The notes under the pieces are model-generated. The model was not told the DNA's origin. It worked only from the letters and a program-made list of their open reading frames with translations, and made no database searches. Positions 42,665-54,501 of a stretch of 64,000 bases of DNA are shown here, piece by piece. The position numbers and the translations under genes are program-made. Positions within the stretch are counted from its first letter, which is position 1, and every line of letters starts with the position of its first letter. Source of the DNA: Mesorhizobium sp. AR10 (GTDB taxonomy: Bacteria > Pseudomonadota > Alphaproteobacteria > Rhizobiales > Rhizobiaceae); contig NZ_CP080524.1 of NCBI RefSeq assembly GCF_024746795.1, positions 930,001 to 994,000 of the forward strand, written 5' to 3'.

Positions 42665-43093
42665 CTAGCGGGCGGAAAAGCCCGGAGGCGTCCTGCCGGT
42701 GCGCTGCTTGCGCGCCGCATAACGCGCGTCGCGCTTGGCCTTGCGTTCGGCTTCGTCGGCGAGCAAACGGGCGATACGCTCGTTCTCGTCGGCTTCCCGG
42801 ATCTTTGCTTCCGCTTGTGCCGCCTCTTCAGCGGCGAGACGCGCCGCTTCAGCAGCTGCCTCGCGCTCGGCCTTTTCGACCGCTTCGCGTGCCAGCTTTT
42901 CCTGCTTCAGCCGGGCCTTTTCAGCCTCACGCTTTTCACGGGCCTCGAGGATCGCCTTGCGTTCGGCCTGTCGCGCCAGCACTGCAGGATCGTCTGCTGC
43001 CGGCTTTGACTTGAAGCGCTCCAGAAGCGCCTTCTTTGCCTCGTTTGCGGCGTTGCGCCGCTCGAAAACGTCTTTTTCCCTGTAAATAGCCAA
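42665..43093 (-). CDS. coiled-coil DUF6481-type protein
   Basis: A 142-residue, highly charged protein. The N-terminal motif AIYREKDVFERRNAANEAKK is conserved; then a long Ala/Glu/Lys/Arg coiled coil (about 40-125, for example AREAVEKAEREAAAEAARLA), and a basic C-terminal end (KRDARYAARKQRTGRTPPGF). Members are small rhizobial proteins of unknown function that I recall under DUF6481. The start is TTG 43093 or GTG 43099; AGGGA spacing favours the TTG. It stands alone, convergent with gdx. Confidence 0.78.
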   Translation of the reverse strand: MAIYREKDVFERRNAANEAKKALLERFKSKPAADDPAVLARQAERKAILEAREKREAEKARLKQEKLAREAVEKAEREAAAEAARLAAEEAAQAEAKIREADENERIARLLADEAERKAKRDARYAARKQRTGRTPPGFSAR

Positions 43094-43315
43094 GTCCACT
43101 TCCCTGAAGTCAATTCGCGACGCTTACATACGCGTGAAAACCGAGAGTTCAAGCGCCAAAACGGCATGGCAGCCATGAAATTGTTGGCTGTTGCAGCCGG
43201 GAGACGCCTTTTCGCCCGAAACCCGACATGCACTGTTCACCGTCCAGCCCTCTGGCGGCGCGCTGGACGGATGGCTACCTCTAGCGCGAAAAGCAACACA
43301 TCAGGATGACATGTC

Positions 43316-44377
43316 ATGGAACTCGGTCTCTATACTTTCGCTGACGTCAGCCCCGAACCGGGTCCCGGCGCCATCGGCCCGCATCAGCGGCTGCGCAATT
43401 TGATCGAGGAGATCGAGCTGGCCGACCAGGTCGGCCTCGATGTCTTCGGGCTGGGGGAGCATCACCGTCCCGACTATGCCGCATCCGCGCCGGTCGTGGC
43501 GCTCGCTGCAGCTGCCGAACGCACCAAGCGCATCAAGCTGACCAGCGCGGTCACCGTGCTGTCCTCAGACGACCCGGTTCGCGTCTTCCAGCAGTTTGCG
43601 ACGCTCGATCTTTTGTCGGGCGGCCGCGCCGAGATCATGGCCGGGCGCGGCTCGTTCATCGAATCCTTTCCGCTGTTCGGCTACAATCTCGAAGACTATG
43701 ACGAGCTGTTTGCCGAAAAGCTCGACCTGCTGCTCGCCATCCGCGACAGCGTCAAGGTGACCTGGTCCGGCAATCTGCGCGCAGCGATCAACGGTCGCGG
43801 CGTCTATCCCCGCCCCTTCCAGGACAAGTTGCCGATCTGGATCGCGATTGGTGGGACGCCACAGTCTGCCGCCCGCGCGGGTGCACTCGGCCTGCCGCTG
43901 GCGCTCGCCATCATCGGCGGCGAGCCGGCGCGGTTCGCGCCGCTGTTTGACATCTACCGCGAAGCCGCAAATCGGGCCGGCAACAATCCGGCGGATCTCG
44001 CCACCAGCATCAACGTTCACGGCTTCATCGCCGAGACCACCGACCAGGCGGCCAACGACTTTTACGGGCCGCAGGCCGAGGTGATGAACCGTATCGGCCG
44101 CGAGCGCGGCTGGGGTCCGACGTCGCGAGCGCATTTCGACCAGTCGCGCGGCCCGAACGGCGCGCTGTTCGTCGGCAATCCCGAACAGGTGGCCGAAAAG
44201 ATCGTCGCCCAGCACAGGATCTTCGGCAATGACCGTTTCCTGCTGCAGATGGCGATCGGCATCATGCCGCATGCAAAGGTCATGAAGGCGATCGAACTCT
44301 ACGGTACCAGGGTGGCGCCGATCGTGCGCAAGGAAACGGCGAAGGCGGTTGCTGCGGTAGCAGCGCCTGTAGCCTGA
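43316..44377 (+). CDS. LLM class flavin-dependent oxidoreductase 1
   Basis: A 353-residue luciferase-like monooxygenase (TIM barrel, FMN). [20 protein letters not shown] start, [20 protein letters not shown] (conserved GEHH/R motif), [40 protein letters not shown], and [20 protein letters not shown] near the end. It would use reduced flavin to oxidise a small molecule. A second LLM gene of another subgroup lies at 47516. The ATG has AGGATG upstream. Substrate unknown. Confidence 0.93.
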   Translation: MELGLYTFADVSPEPGPGAIGPHQRLRNLIEEIELADQVGLDVFGLGEHHRPDYAASAPVVALAAAAERTKRIKLTSAVTVLSSDDPVRVFQQFATLDLLSGGRAEIMAGRGSFIESFPLFGYNLEDYDELFAEKLDLLLAIRDSVKVTWSGNLRAAINGRGVYPRPFQDKLPIWIAIGGTPQSAARAGALGLPLALAIIGGEPARFAPLFDIYREAANRAGNNPADLATSINVHGFIAETTDQAANDFYGPQAEVMNRIGRERGWGPTSRAHFDQSRGPNGALFVGNPEQVAEKIVAQHRIFGNDRFLLQMAIGIMPHAKVMKAIELYGTRVAPIVRKETAKAVAAVAAPVA

Positions 44378-44416
44378 GCGGCGGACGGCTCGTCCGCGCA
44401 GCCTGGCGGTTGCGCG

Positions 44417-45247
44417 CTACGGGTTGCCAGCGGCCGCCATCATCTCGGCATGATGGATCTCGGTCGCCTCGTCCGCCGGAAACATGCACTCAATGCGCAA
44501 TTCCTGGGCGGCAACGGTTTGAGGCGTGCCCACGGTGGTGACCATCGAAAAGTAGTTGAGAACCCGATCCCCCATGACGAAACCAAGCGGAATGGTGGGC
44601 ATGAAGCCGATCGCCACGGGGTTTTTCCAGTCACTTTTCACGTCCGGATAAGCGAGCAGATCGGCCAGCAAGGCCTTGGTCTTTTCATCGACGACGCGGC
44701 CGATGGATTCGCGATAAACACGCTCGAACAAACTCCTCGCCACATCGTCCCAATTGGCGACGAACGGGCGCATGCCCTGAGGATCGAACATCAGGTGCAG
44801 AATGTTGCGCGGTCCCTGGCGAGCGTCCATGTCGAGGAAACAGCCGAAGAAGCGCGGTGCGGCTTCATTGGTCATGAGCACGTTCCAGTATCGATCCATG
44901 ACCACGGCGGGAAACGGCTCCTGCTGCCGCAGCATGCGCCTCAGGGCATTGGTCACGCTTGTCATCTCTTCGGAATCCCACGCGCTCTCGGAAAACATTG
45001 GCGCGTATCCTGCCGCCAGCAGCAACGTGTTGCGGTCGCGCAAGGGCATATCGAGCGCCTGGGCAATAGTCATCAAGGTCTGGCGGCTGGGAACGCTGCG
45101 GCCGCTTTCGACGAAACTGATCTGCTTTTGCGAAATGCCCGTATCCAGCGATAGGTCGAGTTGGCTTCTGCCACGCAGATCACGCCAGTGGCGCAGGAGC
45201 ACGCCCAGGTTCGGCATCATGTTGGTCGTGAGTTTCGCCGATTTCAT
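44417..45247 (-). CDS. XRE family regulator with MmyB-like ligand domain
   Basis: A 276-residue regulator. HTH (about 13-70): LGVLLRHWRDLRGRSQLDLS, then ISQKQISFVESGRSVPSRQTL. The C-terminal MmyB-like PAS-type domain has VVMDRYWNVLMTNEAAPRFF, HLMFDPQGMRPFVANWDDVA and MFPADEATEIHHAEM. MmyB proteins bind fatty-acid-like ligands and usually repress a neighbouring redox gene. The AhpD-like gene is just upstream on the same strand (104 bp gap), so both may be one operon, with a 17-bp palindrome upstream of the first gene as possible operator. Confidence 0.92.
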   Translation of the reverse strand: MKSAKLTTNMMPNLGVLLRHWRDLRGRSQLDLSLDTGISQKQISFVESGRSVPSRQTLMTIAQALDMPLRDRNTLLLAAGYAPMFSESAWDSEEMTSVTNALRRMLRQQEPFPAVVMDRYWNVLMTNEAAPRFFGCFLDMDARQGPRNILHLMFDPQGMRPFVANWDDVARSLFERVYRESIGRVVDEKTKALLADLLAYPDVKSDWKNPVAIGFMPTIPLGFVMGDRVLNYFSMVTTVGTPQTVAAQELRIECMFPADEATEIHHAEMMAAAGNP

Positions 45248-45351
45248 TGCTCATATCCTCGCAGCCCAACCTGCACCATACGGCGACCGGCAGCGTCTGA
45301 TGCCCGACGGCGCATGGATGGCATCGGCCAATCCATGCGCCGTCGATTGGT

Positions 45352-45906
45352 TCAGGCCGCCGCGGACCACGCCTGGGGCCGGAGGCGTTCCTCGACCGGC
45401 GTGCCGGCCATATTGGTGGTGGTTGCCGCCACGGTGGAAACGCCGATACCGGTCACCACTTCCAGGATCTGGGCCTTCGAATAGCCCGCCGACATAAACG
45501 CGTCGACATCCGCATCGCTCACGTTTCCTTTGTTCTCGATCAGCGCTTTCGTCAGCGTCGAGAGTGCCGCATATCTGGGATCTCTCGGCAACCGGCCATC
45601 ACGGATCGCCTGGACCTCGCTTTCGGCGATCCCGTCTTCAATGGCAAACGTCGAATGCGCGGCAACGGTCCAGGGACATTTGATCGTGACCGCGTTGGTA
45701 AGCAGCAGAACCTGCTTTTCGATCTCGTCAAAGCTGCCGCCATGAAAACTGCCGAAGATGCCGACGAACCCGTTGAGAAGAACCGGATTGTTCGCCATCG
45801 TCGCCAGCGCATTCGGGAGGAAGCCAAATCTCTCTTCCAACGCCTTTAGCGCAGGCCTGGATTTTTCCGGCGCCGATTCGATTGTCTGAAGGTTGAATCT
45901 CTGCAT
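45352..45906 (-). CDS. carboxymuconolactone-decarboxylase/AhpD-like protein
   Basis: A 184-residue all-alpha protein of the AhpD/CMD fold: RFGFLPNALATMANNPVLLN, GIFGSFHGGSFDEIEKQVLLLTNAV, then IKCPWTVAAHSTFAIEDG, where the AhpD active site would read CxxC followed by AAHS. Only the first Cys (about residue 77) and the His are kept; Thr replaces the second Cys, so peroxidase-type disulfide chemistry is doubtful. VVTGIGVSTVAATTTNMAGT is the conserved C-terminal helix. AGAGGA precedes the ATG. It is probably co-transcribed with the MmyB-type regulator downstream. Confidence 0.9.
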   Translation of the reverse strand: MQRFNLQTIESAPEKSRPALKALEERFGFLPNALATMANNPVLLNGFVGIFGSFHGGSFDEIEKQVLLLTNAVTIKCPWTVAAHSTFAIEDGIAESEVQAIRDGRLPRDPRYAALSTLTKALIENKGNVSDADVDAFMSAGYSKAQILEVVTGIGVSTVAATTTNMAGTPVEERLRPQAWSAAA

Positions 45907-46212
45907 TTCTAACGTCCTCTTCCAAGATCAGTTTCCGATTGCACGCAAACCTTCGCGTTGCGCTATAGGGGTGTTCGGTCATTGCTTCCTTCTGGCTCCG
46001 CGAAAGCCTGCCTGTATTAGGCTTGTGGAAGGCGTGGCCTCAATTACATCAAATGTAATATTTCGACCGATGCGCCCCGCATTGCCGTCTGGTTCCCGCC
46101 GAGCCCGTACAAGCGCTTCATTCCGGAAGCCGGCTCATGGAACCTGCGCCGTGACGCTGCGTTTCGTCCAGGCAATTGCCGACCGCCGAGGGGCGCCGGC
46201 TCGAGGGCGAGC
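45907..46212. promoter_or_regulatory. 306-bp divergent promoter region with a 17-bp palindrome
   Basis: The gap separates the AhpD-like gene (-) from the AI-2E transporter gene (+). ATTACAT-CAA-ATGTAAT at 46043-46059 is a perfect 7-bp inverted repeat with 3-bp spacer, AT-rich in a GC-rich genome, typical of a repressor site. AAGCCT/AGGCTT at 46004-46024 is a second, weaker inverted repeat. The adjacent MmyB-type regulator is the first candidate to bind. No gene was found in the gap. Confidence 0.5.
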
Positions 46213-47388
46213 ATGAAAACCGAACCCACTGCCTTGGGCCAAGCCGTTGCCGACGAGTCGGATCCGCGCGTCGAAGCCCGCGCTGACACGCGTCTGATGC
46301 GGTCGCTGCTGATCGGCATTTTCATCCTGATGATCATCTACGCGTTGTATTTTGCCCGCGCCTTCTTCATGCCGGTCATCCTCGCCTTCCTGCTGACGCT
46401 GACGCTGACGCCGATCGTGCGCTTCCTGCGCAAGCACGGCGTGTCCGAAATGGTGTCGGCGACACTCTTGGTGCTGCTGTCGGTCGCCATCTTCGCCAGC
46501 GCCGGCTATCTGCTCAGCGGCCCGGTCATCGACCTCATCAACAACACCTCGTCGATCGGCCAACAGCTGACCGAGCGTCTGGCGCAGCTGCGTCCTCCTT
46601 TCGAAAAGATCATGCAGATCGCTCATGAACTGGAAGGGCTGACCAACACCGGGCAAGAGTCCGACGTGCAAAGAGTCGTGGTGTCGCAGTCCGGCATCCT
46701 GTCGCAAGCCGCCGGCAACATATTGTCGGCGGGCACCAGCCTGACCATCATCTTCGTGCTGACGCTTTTCCTGCTCGCCTCGGGCACGATGTTTTATGAA
46801 AAGATCATCCAGTCCTTCGCCAGCCTCAGCGAAAAGAAGCGGGCGCTGCGCGTCGTCTATGACGTCGAGCGCGAAATCTCGCACTATCTGCTTACCGTCG
46901 CCGTCATCAATGCCGGCCTCGGCACGGTCATCGGCCTTGGCCTGTGGGCGCTTGGCATGCCCAATCCGCTGGTCTGGGGCGCGGCCGCAGCCCTGCTCAA
47001 TTTCCTGCCCTATGTCGGCGCGCTGATCACCATCGTGCTGGTCACCGTCATAGCCCTGATCAGCTTCGACAGCGTCACCTACGCGCTGCTGGCACCGGCC
47101 TTCCTGCTGTTGTGCGATATCGTCGAAGGCCAGTTCGTGACGCCGATGGTGGTCGGTCGCCGGCTCGAGATCAACGCCGTGGCCATCTTCATCGCCATTG
47201 CCTTCTGGTCCTGGCTGTGGGGCTTCGTCGGCGCGCTGATGGCGGTGCCGCTGCTGGTCGTCATCAAGGTGTTCTGCGATCATTTCGACGGCCTCAGCCA
47301 TGTCGGCAATTTTTTGGCGGCGCAGCAGACGGCGGTGGTCGAGGACGAGGACGAGGAAATTTCCGGAACAGAGAAAACGGCGGGCTAG
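46213..47388 (+). CDS. AI-2E family transporter
   Basis: A 391-residue protein of the AI-2E transporter (TqsA/PerM/YdiK) superfamily with seven or eight TM segments: [59 protein letters not shown], a cytoplasmic helical loop ([20 protein letters not shown]), [20 protein letters not shown] and the conserved [20 protein letters not shown] and [20 protein letters not shown]. Members export diverse small solutes or autoinducers, or act as Na+/H+ antiporters; the cargo is not predictable. The C terminus is acidic ([10 protein letters not shown]). Confidence 0.92.
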   Translation: MKTEPTALGQAVADESDPRVEARADTRLMRSLLIGIFILMIIYALYFARAFFMPVILAFLLTLTLTPIVRFLRKHGVSEMVSATLLVLLSVAIFASAGYLLSGPVIDLINNTSSIGQQLTERLAQLRPPFEKIMQIAHELEGLTNTGQESDVQRVVVSQSGILSQAAGNILSAGTSLTIIFVLTLFLLASGTMFYEKIIQSFASLSEKKRALRVVYDVEREISHYLLTVAVINAGLGTVIGLGLWALGMPNPLVWGAAAALLNFLPYVGALITIVLVTVIALISFDSVTYALLAPAFLLLCDIVEGQFVTPMVVGRRLEINAVAIFIAIAFWSWLWGFVGALMAVPLLVVIKVFCDHFDGLSHVGNFLAAQQTAVVEDEDEEISGTEKTAG

Positions 47389-47515
47389 CGCAGATTCAAA
47401 GTATTGGAGCGCCCTTTGCGCGTCCTACCGGACGCAGCGGCGTTCGCATCAATTTTTTGAATTTGCGGCCTTGGCGGTCGGTTCCTACATCCGGTCCGTA
47501 CACAGGATTCCGCCG

Positions 47516-48517
47516 ATGACCGCCCTTTCCGTTCTCGACCTGTCGCCAATCGTCGAAGGCAGCAATGCTTCACAGTCGCTGGCCAATTCGCTCGACCTCG
47601 CCCGCCATGCCGAGCGCCTCGGTTACAAGCGCTACTGGCTGGCCGAGCATCACAACATGCCGGGCATCGCCAGTGCGGCCACAGCGGTGGTCATTGCCCA
47701 TGTCGCCGGCGGCACCAAAACCATCCGCGTCGGCGCCGGCGGCATCATGCTGCCCAACCATTCACCTTTGGTCATCGCCGAGCAATTCGGCACGCTGGCC
47801 GCTTTGTACCCCGGCCGCATCGACCTCGGCCTCGGCCGCGCGCCCGGCACCGACATGGGCACGGCACGGGCGCTGCGCCGCAATCTCGATGCCGGCGCCG
47901 ACAATTTCCCGCAGGATGTCGTCGAACTGATGGGCTATTTCCAGCCGGCCGAGGAAGGTCAACGCATCCGCGCCGTCCCCGGTGAGGGCCAGCAGGTGCC
48001 CGTCTGGATTCTCGGCTCCAGCCTCTATGGCGCGCAGCTCGCCGCCATGCTCGGTCTACCCTATGCATTTGCCTCGCATTTCGCGCCGGCCGAGCTCGAC
48101 CATGCGCTGGAGATCTATCGCTCGCGCTTCCAGCCGTCGGAACAGCTCGACAAGCCGTATGTCATGCTGGGCCTCAACGTCTTCGCGGCACCGACAGATG
48201 CCGAGGCGCGGTTGTCGTTCACCTCATTGCAGCAGGCCTTCGTCAATCTGCGCACCGGCCGGCCCGGCCGGTTGCCGCCGCCGGTCGAGGATTATGAGCG
48301 CGACCTCGACCCGATGGCCAAGACCATGCTTGGCCAGGCGCTATCCTGCGCTGTCGTCGGCGCCCCGGAAACGGTTCGCCAAGGCATCGATGCCTTCGTG
48401 CGCCGCACCGGCGCCGACGAATTGATGGTCACCGCGCAGATTTTCGACCATGTGGCGCGGATACGGTCGTTCGAGATTCTGGCCGAGGCCCACAAATCAC
48501 TGTCGAAAGCAGCCTGA
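47516..48517 (+). CDS. LLM class flavin-dependent oxidoreductase 2
   Basis: A 333-residue luciferase-like protein of the YhbW/MsnO8 type: [20 protein letters not shown] start, [60 protein letters not shown] and [20 protein letters not shown], all standard in this group. The start is ATG 47516; the open frame back to 47300 overlaps the transporter gene. FMN-dependent monooxygenase activity is likely but the substrate is unknown. The gene stands alone. Confidence 0.94.
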   Translation: MTALSVLDLSPIVEGSNASQSLANSLDLARHAERLGYKRYWLAEHHNMPGIASAATAVVIAHVAGGTKTIRVGAGGIMLPNHSPLVIAEQFGTLAALYPGRIDLGLGRAPGTDMGTARALRRNLDAGADNFPQDVVELMGYFQPAEEGQRIRAVPGEGQQVPVWILGSSLYGAQLAAMLGLPYAFASHFAPAELDHALEIYRSRFQPSEQLDKPYVMLGLNVFAAPTDAEARLSFTSLQQAFVNLRTGRPGRLPPPVEDYERDLDPMAKTMLGQALSCAVVGAPETVRQGIDAFVRRTGADELMVTAQIFDHVARIRSFEILAEAHKSLSKAA

Positions 48518-48828
48518 GGCTGCCGGGTGGCGCTTTTGCAGGCGTTCAGGCCCGCATAAGCGATATTTTTTCGATGGGTGCGTGATGCCTTTTGGCGATC
48601 GACGCTGATTTCGGACGCGGGGAAGGCGCCACATGGCCGCACCCCCGGTCAACGTCGGTGGACGCCTTGCGCAGAATGCTTGCGCGCCGCGCGGCCTGTT
48701 CTTATATACGCGCCAAGCCGCTCAGTGCCGGAATGCCGGTTGCCGGAGCGGAATTTCTTGTGAACAGGGGCTTTCGTCGGAACGCCTGTACGGGTCCTGA
48801 GAGCCTGCTTAGCGGAGAGACTAGAAAA
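48518..48828. other. 311-bp leader region of dnaK
   Basis: No gene; the open frame from 48592 is an upstream extension of dnaK without similarity. The stretch holds the candidate heat-shock promoter at 48679-48708 and a leader of about 110 nt to the dnaK ATG, ending in GGAGAGA. Confidence 0.7.
48679..48708 (+). promoter_or_regulatory. candidate RpoH (sigma-32) promoter of dnaK
   Basis: CTTGCG at 48679-48684 and CTTATATA at 48701-48708, 16 bases apart, fit the alphaproteobacterial RpoH pattern (CTTG and C(T/C)TATNT). It is 121 bp upstream of the dnaK ATG and is the only such pair seen in the gap. Confidence 0.55.
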
Positions 48829-50745
<1,917 letters not shown>

Positions 50746-50770
50746 ACCGGTTGACGGCAAATTAATGCAG

Positions 50771-50798
50771 AAAGCCCGGCGCAAAGCCGGGCTTTTTT
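50771..50798 (+). terminator. intrinsic terminator after dnaK
   Basis: AAAGCCCGGC, loop GCAAA, GCCGGGC and six T, 25 bp past the dnaK stop. It separates dnaK from dnaJ, so dnaJ needs read-through or its own promoter. Confidence 0.92.
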
Positions 50799-50957
50799 GC
50801 AACCCTTTGCCAAAAAAATACGGACGTCGCCGAAAAAATGCGGGCAAACCCGCACTGAGACTGGCATCGCGGCTCTATCGCACCTAAATCGAGGCGACGT
50901 GCCGGCAAACGACGCAAGAAAACTTCAAGACGTTGAATATCCGGACAGCGGGAAAAG

Positions 50958-52088
50958 ATGAAAGCCGATTTCTACGAAACGCTGGGCGTGCAAAAGGGCG
51001 CCGACGAGAAGGAGCTCAAGAGCGCTTTCCGCAAGCTCGCCATGCAGTTCCATCCCGACCGCAACCCCGGCGACCATTCCTGCGAGCACAAGTTCAAGGA
51101 AATCAACGAGGCCTACGAGACGCTGAAGGATCCGCAGAAGCGCGCGGCCTATGATCGTTTCGGTCACGCCGCCTTCGAACAGGGCGGCATGAATGGCGGC
51201 GCGCAAGGGTTTGGCGGCGGCGGCTTCGCCGACATCTTCGAGGACATTTTCGGCGACATGATGGGCGGGCGCCAGCGCCGCTCATCGGGCGGCCGTGAGC
51301 GCGGCGCCGATCTGCGCTACAATATGGAAATCTCGCTGGAAGAAGCCTTCGCGGGAAAGACCGCGCAGATCCGCGTGCCGGCTTCGATCTCCTGCTCGGA
51401 ATGCTCGGGCAACGGCGCCAAGCCCGGCACCCAGCCCGCCACCTGCGCGATGTGCAACGGCCACGGCAAGGTGCGGGCCACGCAAGGCTTCTTCTCGATC
51501 GAACGCACCTGCCCGCAGTGCCAAGGCCGCGGCCAGACGATCAAGGACCCGTGCCCGAAATGCGCCGGCCAGGGTCGCGTCGTCGAGGAGCGCTCGCTGT
51601 CGGTCAATATCCCCGCCGGCATCGAGGACGGCACCCGCATCCGGCTTGCCAATGAGGGCGAGGCCGGCCTGCGCGGTGGTCCTTCGGGCGATCTTTATAT
51701 TTTCCTGGCGGTGAAGCCGCACGAATTCTTCCAGCGCGACGGTGCTGATCTCTACTGCAAGGTGCCAATCTCGATGACGACGGCCGCACTTGGCGGTTCG
51801 TTCGAGGTGGCGACGCTGGACGGCACCCAGACGAAGGTGAAGGTGCCGGAAGGCACCCAGAACGGCCGCCAGTTCCGGCTCAAGGGCAAGGGCATGCCGG
51901 TCCTGCGCCAGCCCAATATAGGCGACCTTTACATCCAGACCGCGGTCGAGACGCCGCAGAACCTGTCGCGCCGCCAACGCGAGCTGCTGGAAGAGTTCGA
52001 GCAGCTTTCGTCGCAGGACAACTCGCCCCAGTCGAGCGGCTTTTTCGCCCGCATGAAGGACTTTTTCGAATCCTTCGGCGAGCGCTGA
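50958..52088 (+). CDS. dnaJ: chaperone protein DnaJ (Hsp40)
   Basis: A 376-residue type I J protein. The J domain has HPD at 32-34 ([13 protein letters not shown]); a Gly/Phe-rich region follows ([20 protein letters not shown]); the zinc domain has four CxxCxGxG modules ([32 protein letters not shown], about 147-212); then the client-binding C-terminal domains. It delivers substrates to DnaK and stimulates its ATPase. The ATG follows GGGAAAAG. Confidence 0.99.
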   Translation: MKADFYETLGVQKGADEKELKSAFRKLAMQFHPDRNPGDHSCEHKFKEINEAYETLKDPQKRAAYDRFGHAAFEQGGMNGGAQGFGGGGFADIFEDIFGDMMGGRQRRSSGGRERGADLRYNMEISLEEAFAGKTAQIRVPASISCSECSGNGAKPGTQPATCAMCNGHGKVRATQGFFSIERTCPQCQGRGQTIKDPCPKCAGQGRVVEERSLSVNIPAGIEDGTRIRLANEGEAGLRGGPSGDLYIFLAVKPHEFFQRDGADLYCKVPISMTTAALGGSFEVATLDGTQTKVKVPEGTQNGRQFRLKGKGMPVLRQPNIGDLYIQTAVETPQNLSRRQRELLEEFEQLSSQDNSPQSSGFFARMKDFFESFGER

Positions 52089-52201
52089 CGCTGGTTCTCG
52101 ATACGCTTCCCAAACGTCATCAACATCTTATACTCGGGTTGCGCCTTGCCTTGGACCCGGTAGCTGCTAAGTAGCACCGGGGGAGCGTTAGGAGAACTTG
52201 C

Positions 52202-52807
52202 ATGGCACGTGGTCCGGGATTGCGGAAGGCGCTGGCGGAAAAGTTCGACGACGAGCTGAAATTCTTCAAGGGCTGGATCGACAAGCCGAAGGCTGTCGGT
52301 TCGATCGTGCCGACCAGTTCCATCACCGCGCGCAAGATGGCTTCGATCGTCAATCCGAAGTCCGGCCTGCCAGTGCTCGAAGTCGGCCCCGGCACCGGTG
52401 TCATCACCCGCGCCATCCTCGCCCAGGGCGTGAAGCCCGAAAATCTCTATGCGGTTGAATATTCCACTGATTTCGTCCGCCATCTGCGCCAGCTCTATCC
52501 GGGCGTCCACGTCATCGAAGGCGACGCGTTCAATCTCGATGCCACGCTCGGCGACAAAAGCGGCATGATCTTCGATTCGGTCGTGTCGGGCGTGCCGCTG
52601 CTCAACTTCCCGGTCGCCCAGCGCGTCGCCTATATCGAAAGCCTGCTCGACCGCATCCCGGCCGGCCGGCCGATCGTGCAGCTGACCTACGGTCCGCTGT
52701 CGCCGATACCGCCCGGCCGCGGCGACTACACGGTCGAGCATTTCCAGTTCGTCATCCGCAACATCCCGCCGACGCAGCTCTGGATCTACCGCCGCAAGGC
52801 GCATTGA
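52202..52807 (+). CDS. pmtA: phospholipid N-methyltransferase
   Basis: A 201-residue SAM methyltransferase of the rhizobial PmtA group: an N-terminal amphipathic helix region (EKFDDELKFFKGWIDKPKAV, membrane-associating), GSIVPTSSITARKMASIVNP, motif I VLEVGPGTGVITRAILAQG (about 58-76), then VEYSTDFVRHLRQLYPGV and VSGVPLLNFPVAQRVAYIES. It methylates phosphatidylethanolamine stepwise to phosphatidylcholine at the inner membrane, important in plant-associated rhizobia. AGGAG lies 9 bp before the ATG. It stands downstream of dnaJ by 113 bp. Confidence 0.93.
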   Translation: MARGPGLRKALAEKFDDELKFFKGWIDKPKAVGSIVPTSSITARKMASIVNPKSGLPVLEVGPGTGVITRAILAQGVKPENLYAVEYSTDFVRHLRQLYPGVHVIEGDAFNLDATLGDKSGMIFDSVVSGVPLLNFPVAQRVAYIESLLDRIPAGRPIVQLTYGPLSPIPPGRGDYTVEHFQFVIRNIPPTQLWIYRRKAH

Positions 52808-52871
52808 TCAGATCAGGGCTTGGGATTTGAGCGGCACTTGGCCTATATCTGCCCACTGACAAGAGTGGCCA

Positions 52872-53468
52872 ATGCCAGTGATCCCCAAAATTCTCGTCTT
52901 TGCCGGTTCAGTCCGTACCGGCGCCTACAGCGGCAGGACCGCCGATGTGGCGCAAAAAGAGCTGGCCATGCAGGGCGCCGAGGTGACCCGCATCTCGCTC
53001 GCCGACTATCCGTTGCCGATCCTGGACGAGGATCTGGAGAAGGAAAAAGGCGTTCCCGAAAACGCCGTGAACCTCGGCCGGCTGATCGCCGCCCATGACG
53101 GGCTGCTGATCGCAACACCCGAATACAACGGCTCCATCCCGCCGCTGCTCAAGAACACAATCGACTGGGTGAGCCGGGTGCGCAAGGATGGCGGCCGGTC
53201 GCTCAGGCCGCTTGCCGGCAAGGTCGCCGGCCTCTGTTCGTCTTCCAACGGACACTTCGCCGGGATACGCTGCATCAACCATCTGCGCGCCGTGCTGGTG
53301 CGCTGCCGGATGGAGGTGGTGACGCCGGAGTGCTCGGTCCCGGAGGGTGGCAATTCCTTCGACGACGCCGGGAATTTCAGGGACGAGAGACTGCACAAAT
53401 CGATGGAGCATCTATGCCGCACGCTGATCGAAACCTCGCGTTTGCTGTCGACCCGGATCGGGACATGA
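52872..53468 (+). CDS. NADPH-dependent FMN reductase family protein
   Basis: A 198-residue flavodoxin-like reductase: [20 protein letters not shown] (phosphate loop), [40 protein letters not shown] (TPEYN signature) and [11 protein letters not shown]. It belongs to the chromate/quinone reductase (ChrR/YieF, ArsH-like) group and would transfer electrons from NAD(P)H to flavin or quinones. Its stop overlaps an ATG (53465, ATGA) in the pyrF frame, so the two genes form an operon. Confidence 0.93.
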   Translation: MPVIPKILVFAGSVRTGAYSGRTADVAQKELAMQGAEVTRISLADYPLPILDEDLEKEKGVPENAVNLGRLIAAHDGLLIATPEYNGSIPPLLKNTIDWVSRVRKDGGRSLRPLAGKVAGLCSSSNGHFAGIRCINHLRAVLVRCRMEVVTPECSVPEGGNSFDDAGNFRDERLHKSMEHLCRTLIETSRLLSTRIGT

Positions 53469-53485
53469 TCCGCGCGGAAGACTCC

Positions 53486-54169
53486 ATGCGGGACAGGTTG
53501 ATCGTCGGCCTCGACGTGCCGACGCTGAAGCAAGCCGAGGAGACGGTGCGCGAGCTCGAAGGTGTCGTCTCCTTCTACAAGATCGGCTATCAGCTCGCCT
53601 TTGCCGGCGGGCTCGACTTCGCCCGCGAACTCGCCCAAGGCGGGACGAAGGTCTTCCTCGACATGAAGCTCCTCGACATCGACAACACGGTGGCCAAGGG
53701 CGTCGAGAACATCGTCAGGATGGGTGTAACCATGCTGACTCTGCATGCCTATCCGAAGACGATGAGGGCGGCGGTGGAAGCCGCCAAGGGCAGCGATCTT
53801 TGTCTGCTTGGCGTCACCGTGCTGACGTCCATGGACGAGCAGGACGTGATCGACGCCGGTTATGAGTATGACCCGCATACGCTGGTGCTGCGGCGCTCGG
53901 AACAGGCGCTGCATGCCGGCATGGGTGGCATCGTCTGCTCGGCCGAGGAAGCCGAAGCGGTGCGCCGGATCGTCGGCCCCAACATGGCTGTGGTCACGCC
54001 GGGAATACGGCCCAAGGGCAGCGACCATGGCGACCAGAAACGCGTGGTGACGCCGGCGCAAGCGATCCGCAACGGTTCCAGCCATCTTGTCGTTGGCCGG
54101 CCGATCGTCGCCGCGCCCGACAGGCGGGCGGTGGCGGAAGCCATTCTTGATGAGATGCGCTCGGCATAA
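53486..54169 (+). CDS. pyrF: orotidine 5'-phosphate decarboxylase
   Basis: A 227-residue TIM barrel. [20 protein letters not shown] start, [20 protein letters not shown], the catalytic [20 protein letters not shown] (DxKxxDI with Lys and two Asp, about 57-64), [20 protein letters not shown] and [19 protein letters not shown]. It makes UMP, the last step of pyrimidine synthesis. ATG 53486 follows GGAAG with 5-bp spacing; ATG 53465, overlapping the preceding stop, is the alternative. Confidence 0.97.
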   Translation: MRDRLIVGLDVPTLKQAEETVRELEGVVSFYKIGYQLAFAGGLDFARELAQGGTKVFLDMKLLDIDNTVAKGVENIVRMGVTMLTLHAYPKTMRAAVEAAKGSDLCLLGVTVLTSMDEQDVIDAGYEYDPHTLVLRRSEQALHAGMGGIVCSAEEAEAVRRIVGPNMAVVTPGIRPKGSDHGDQKRVVTPAQAIRNGSSHLVVGRPIVAAPDRRAVAEAILDEMRSA

Positions 54170-54199
54170 TTTCCCCACGATCAATCTCGGAGAAAAGAA

Positions 54200-54487
54200 A
54201 TGCCCAAGGGATACTGGATCGCCCGCGTCGATGTGCGCGACGCGGAAGGCTATAAGGACTATGTTGCCGCCGCCAAGCTGGCCTTCGACCGCTTCGACGT
54301 GAAATTCCTGGCACGCGGCGGCGAACATGAAAAAGCCGAAGGCCCAGGTCGCGCACGCAACGTGATCATCGAGTTTCCGTCACTCGCCGCAGCGCATGAC
54401 TGCTACCACTCACCGGAATATCAGCGCGCCGTCGCCATCCGCCAGAAGGTGGCCGACGGCGAAATCGTGCTGGTCGAGGGGACCTGA
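54200..54487 (+). CDS. DUF1330 domain protein
   Basis: A 95-residue ferredoxin-like-fold protein of the DUF1330 family: MPKGYWIARVDVRDAEGYKD, YVAAAKLAFDRFDVKFLARG and RNVIIEFPSLAAAHDCYHSP, EYQRAVAIRQKVADGEIVLV. No activity is established for the family. GGAGAAAAG precedes the ATG. It follows pyrF by 30 bp and probably ends the FMN-reductase/pyrF operon. The IS630 element begins 14 bp past its stop. Confidence 0.93.
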   Translation: MPKGYWIARVDVRDAEGYKDYVAAAKLAFDRFDVKFLARGGEHEKAEGPGRARNVIIEFPSLAAAHDCYHSPEYQRAVAIRQKVADGEIVLVEGT

Positions 54488-54501
54488 GGCAGGTTGCTCT
54501 A

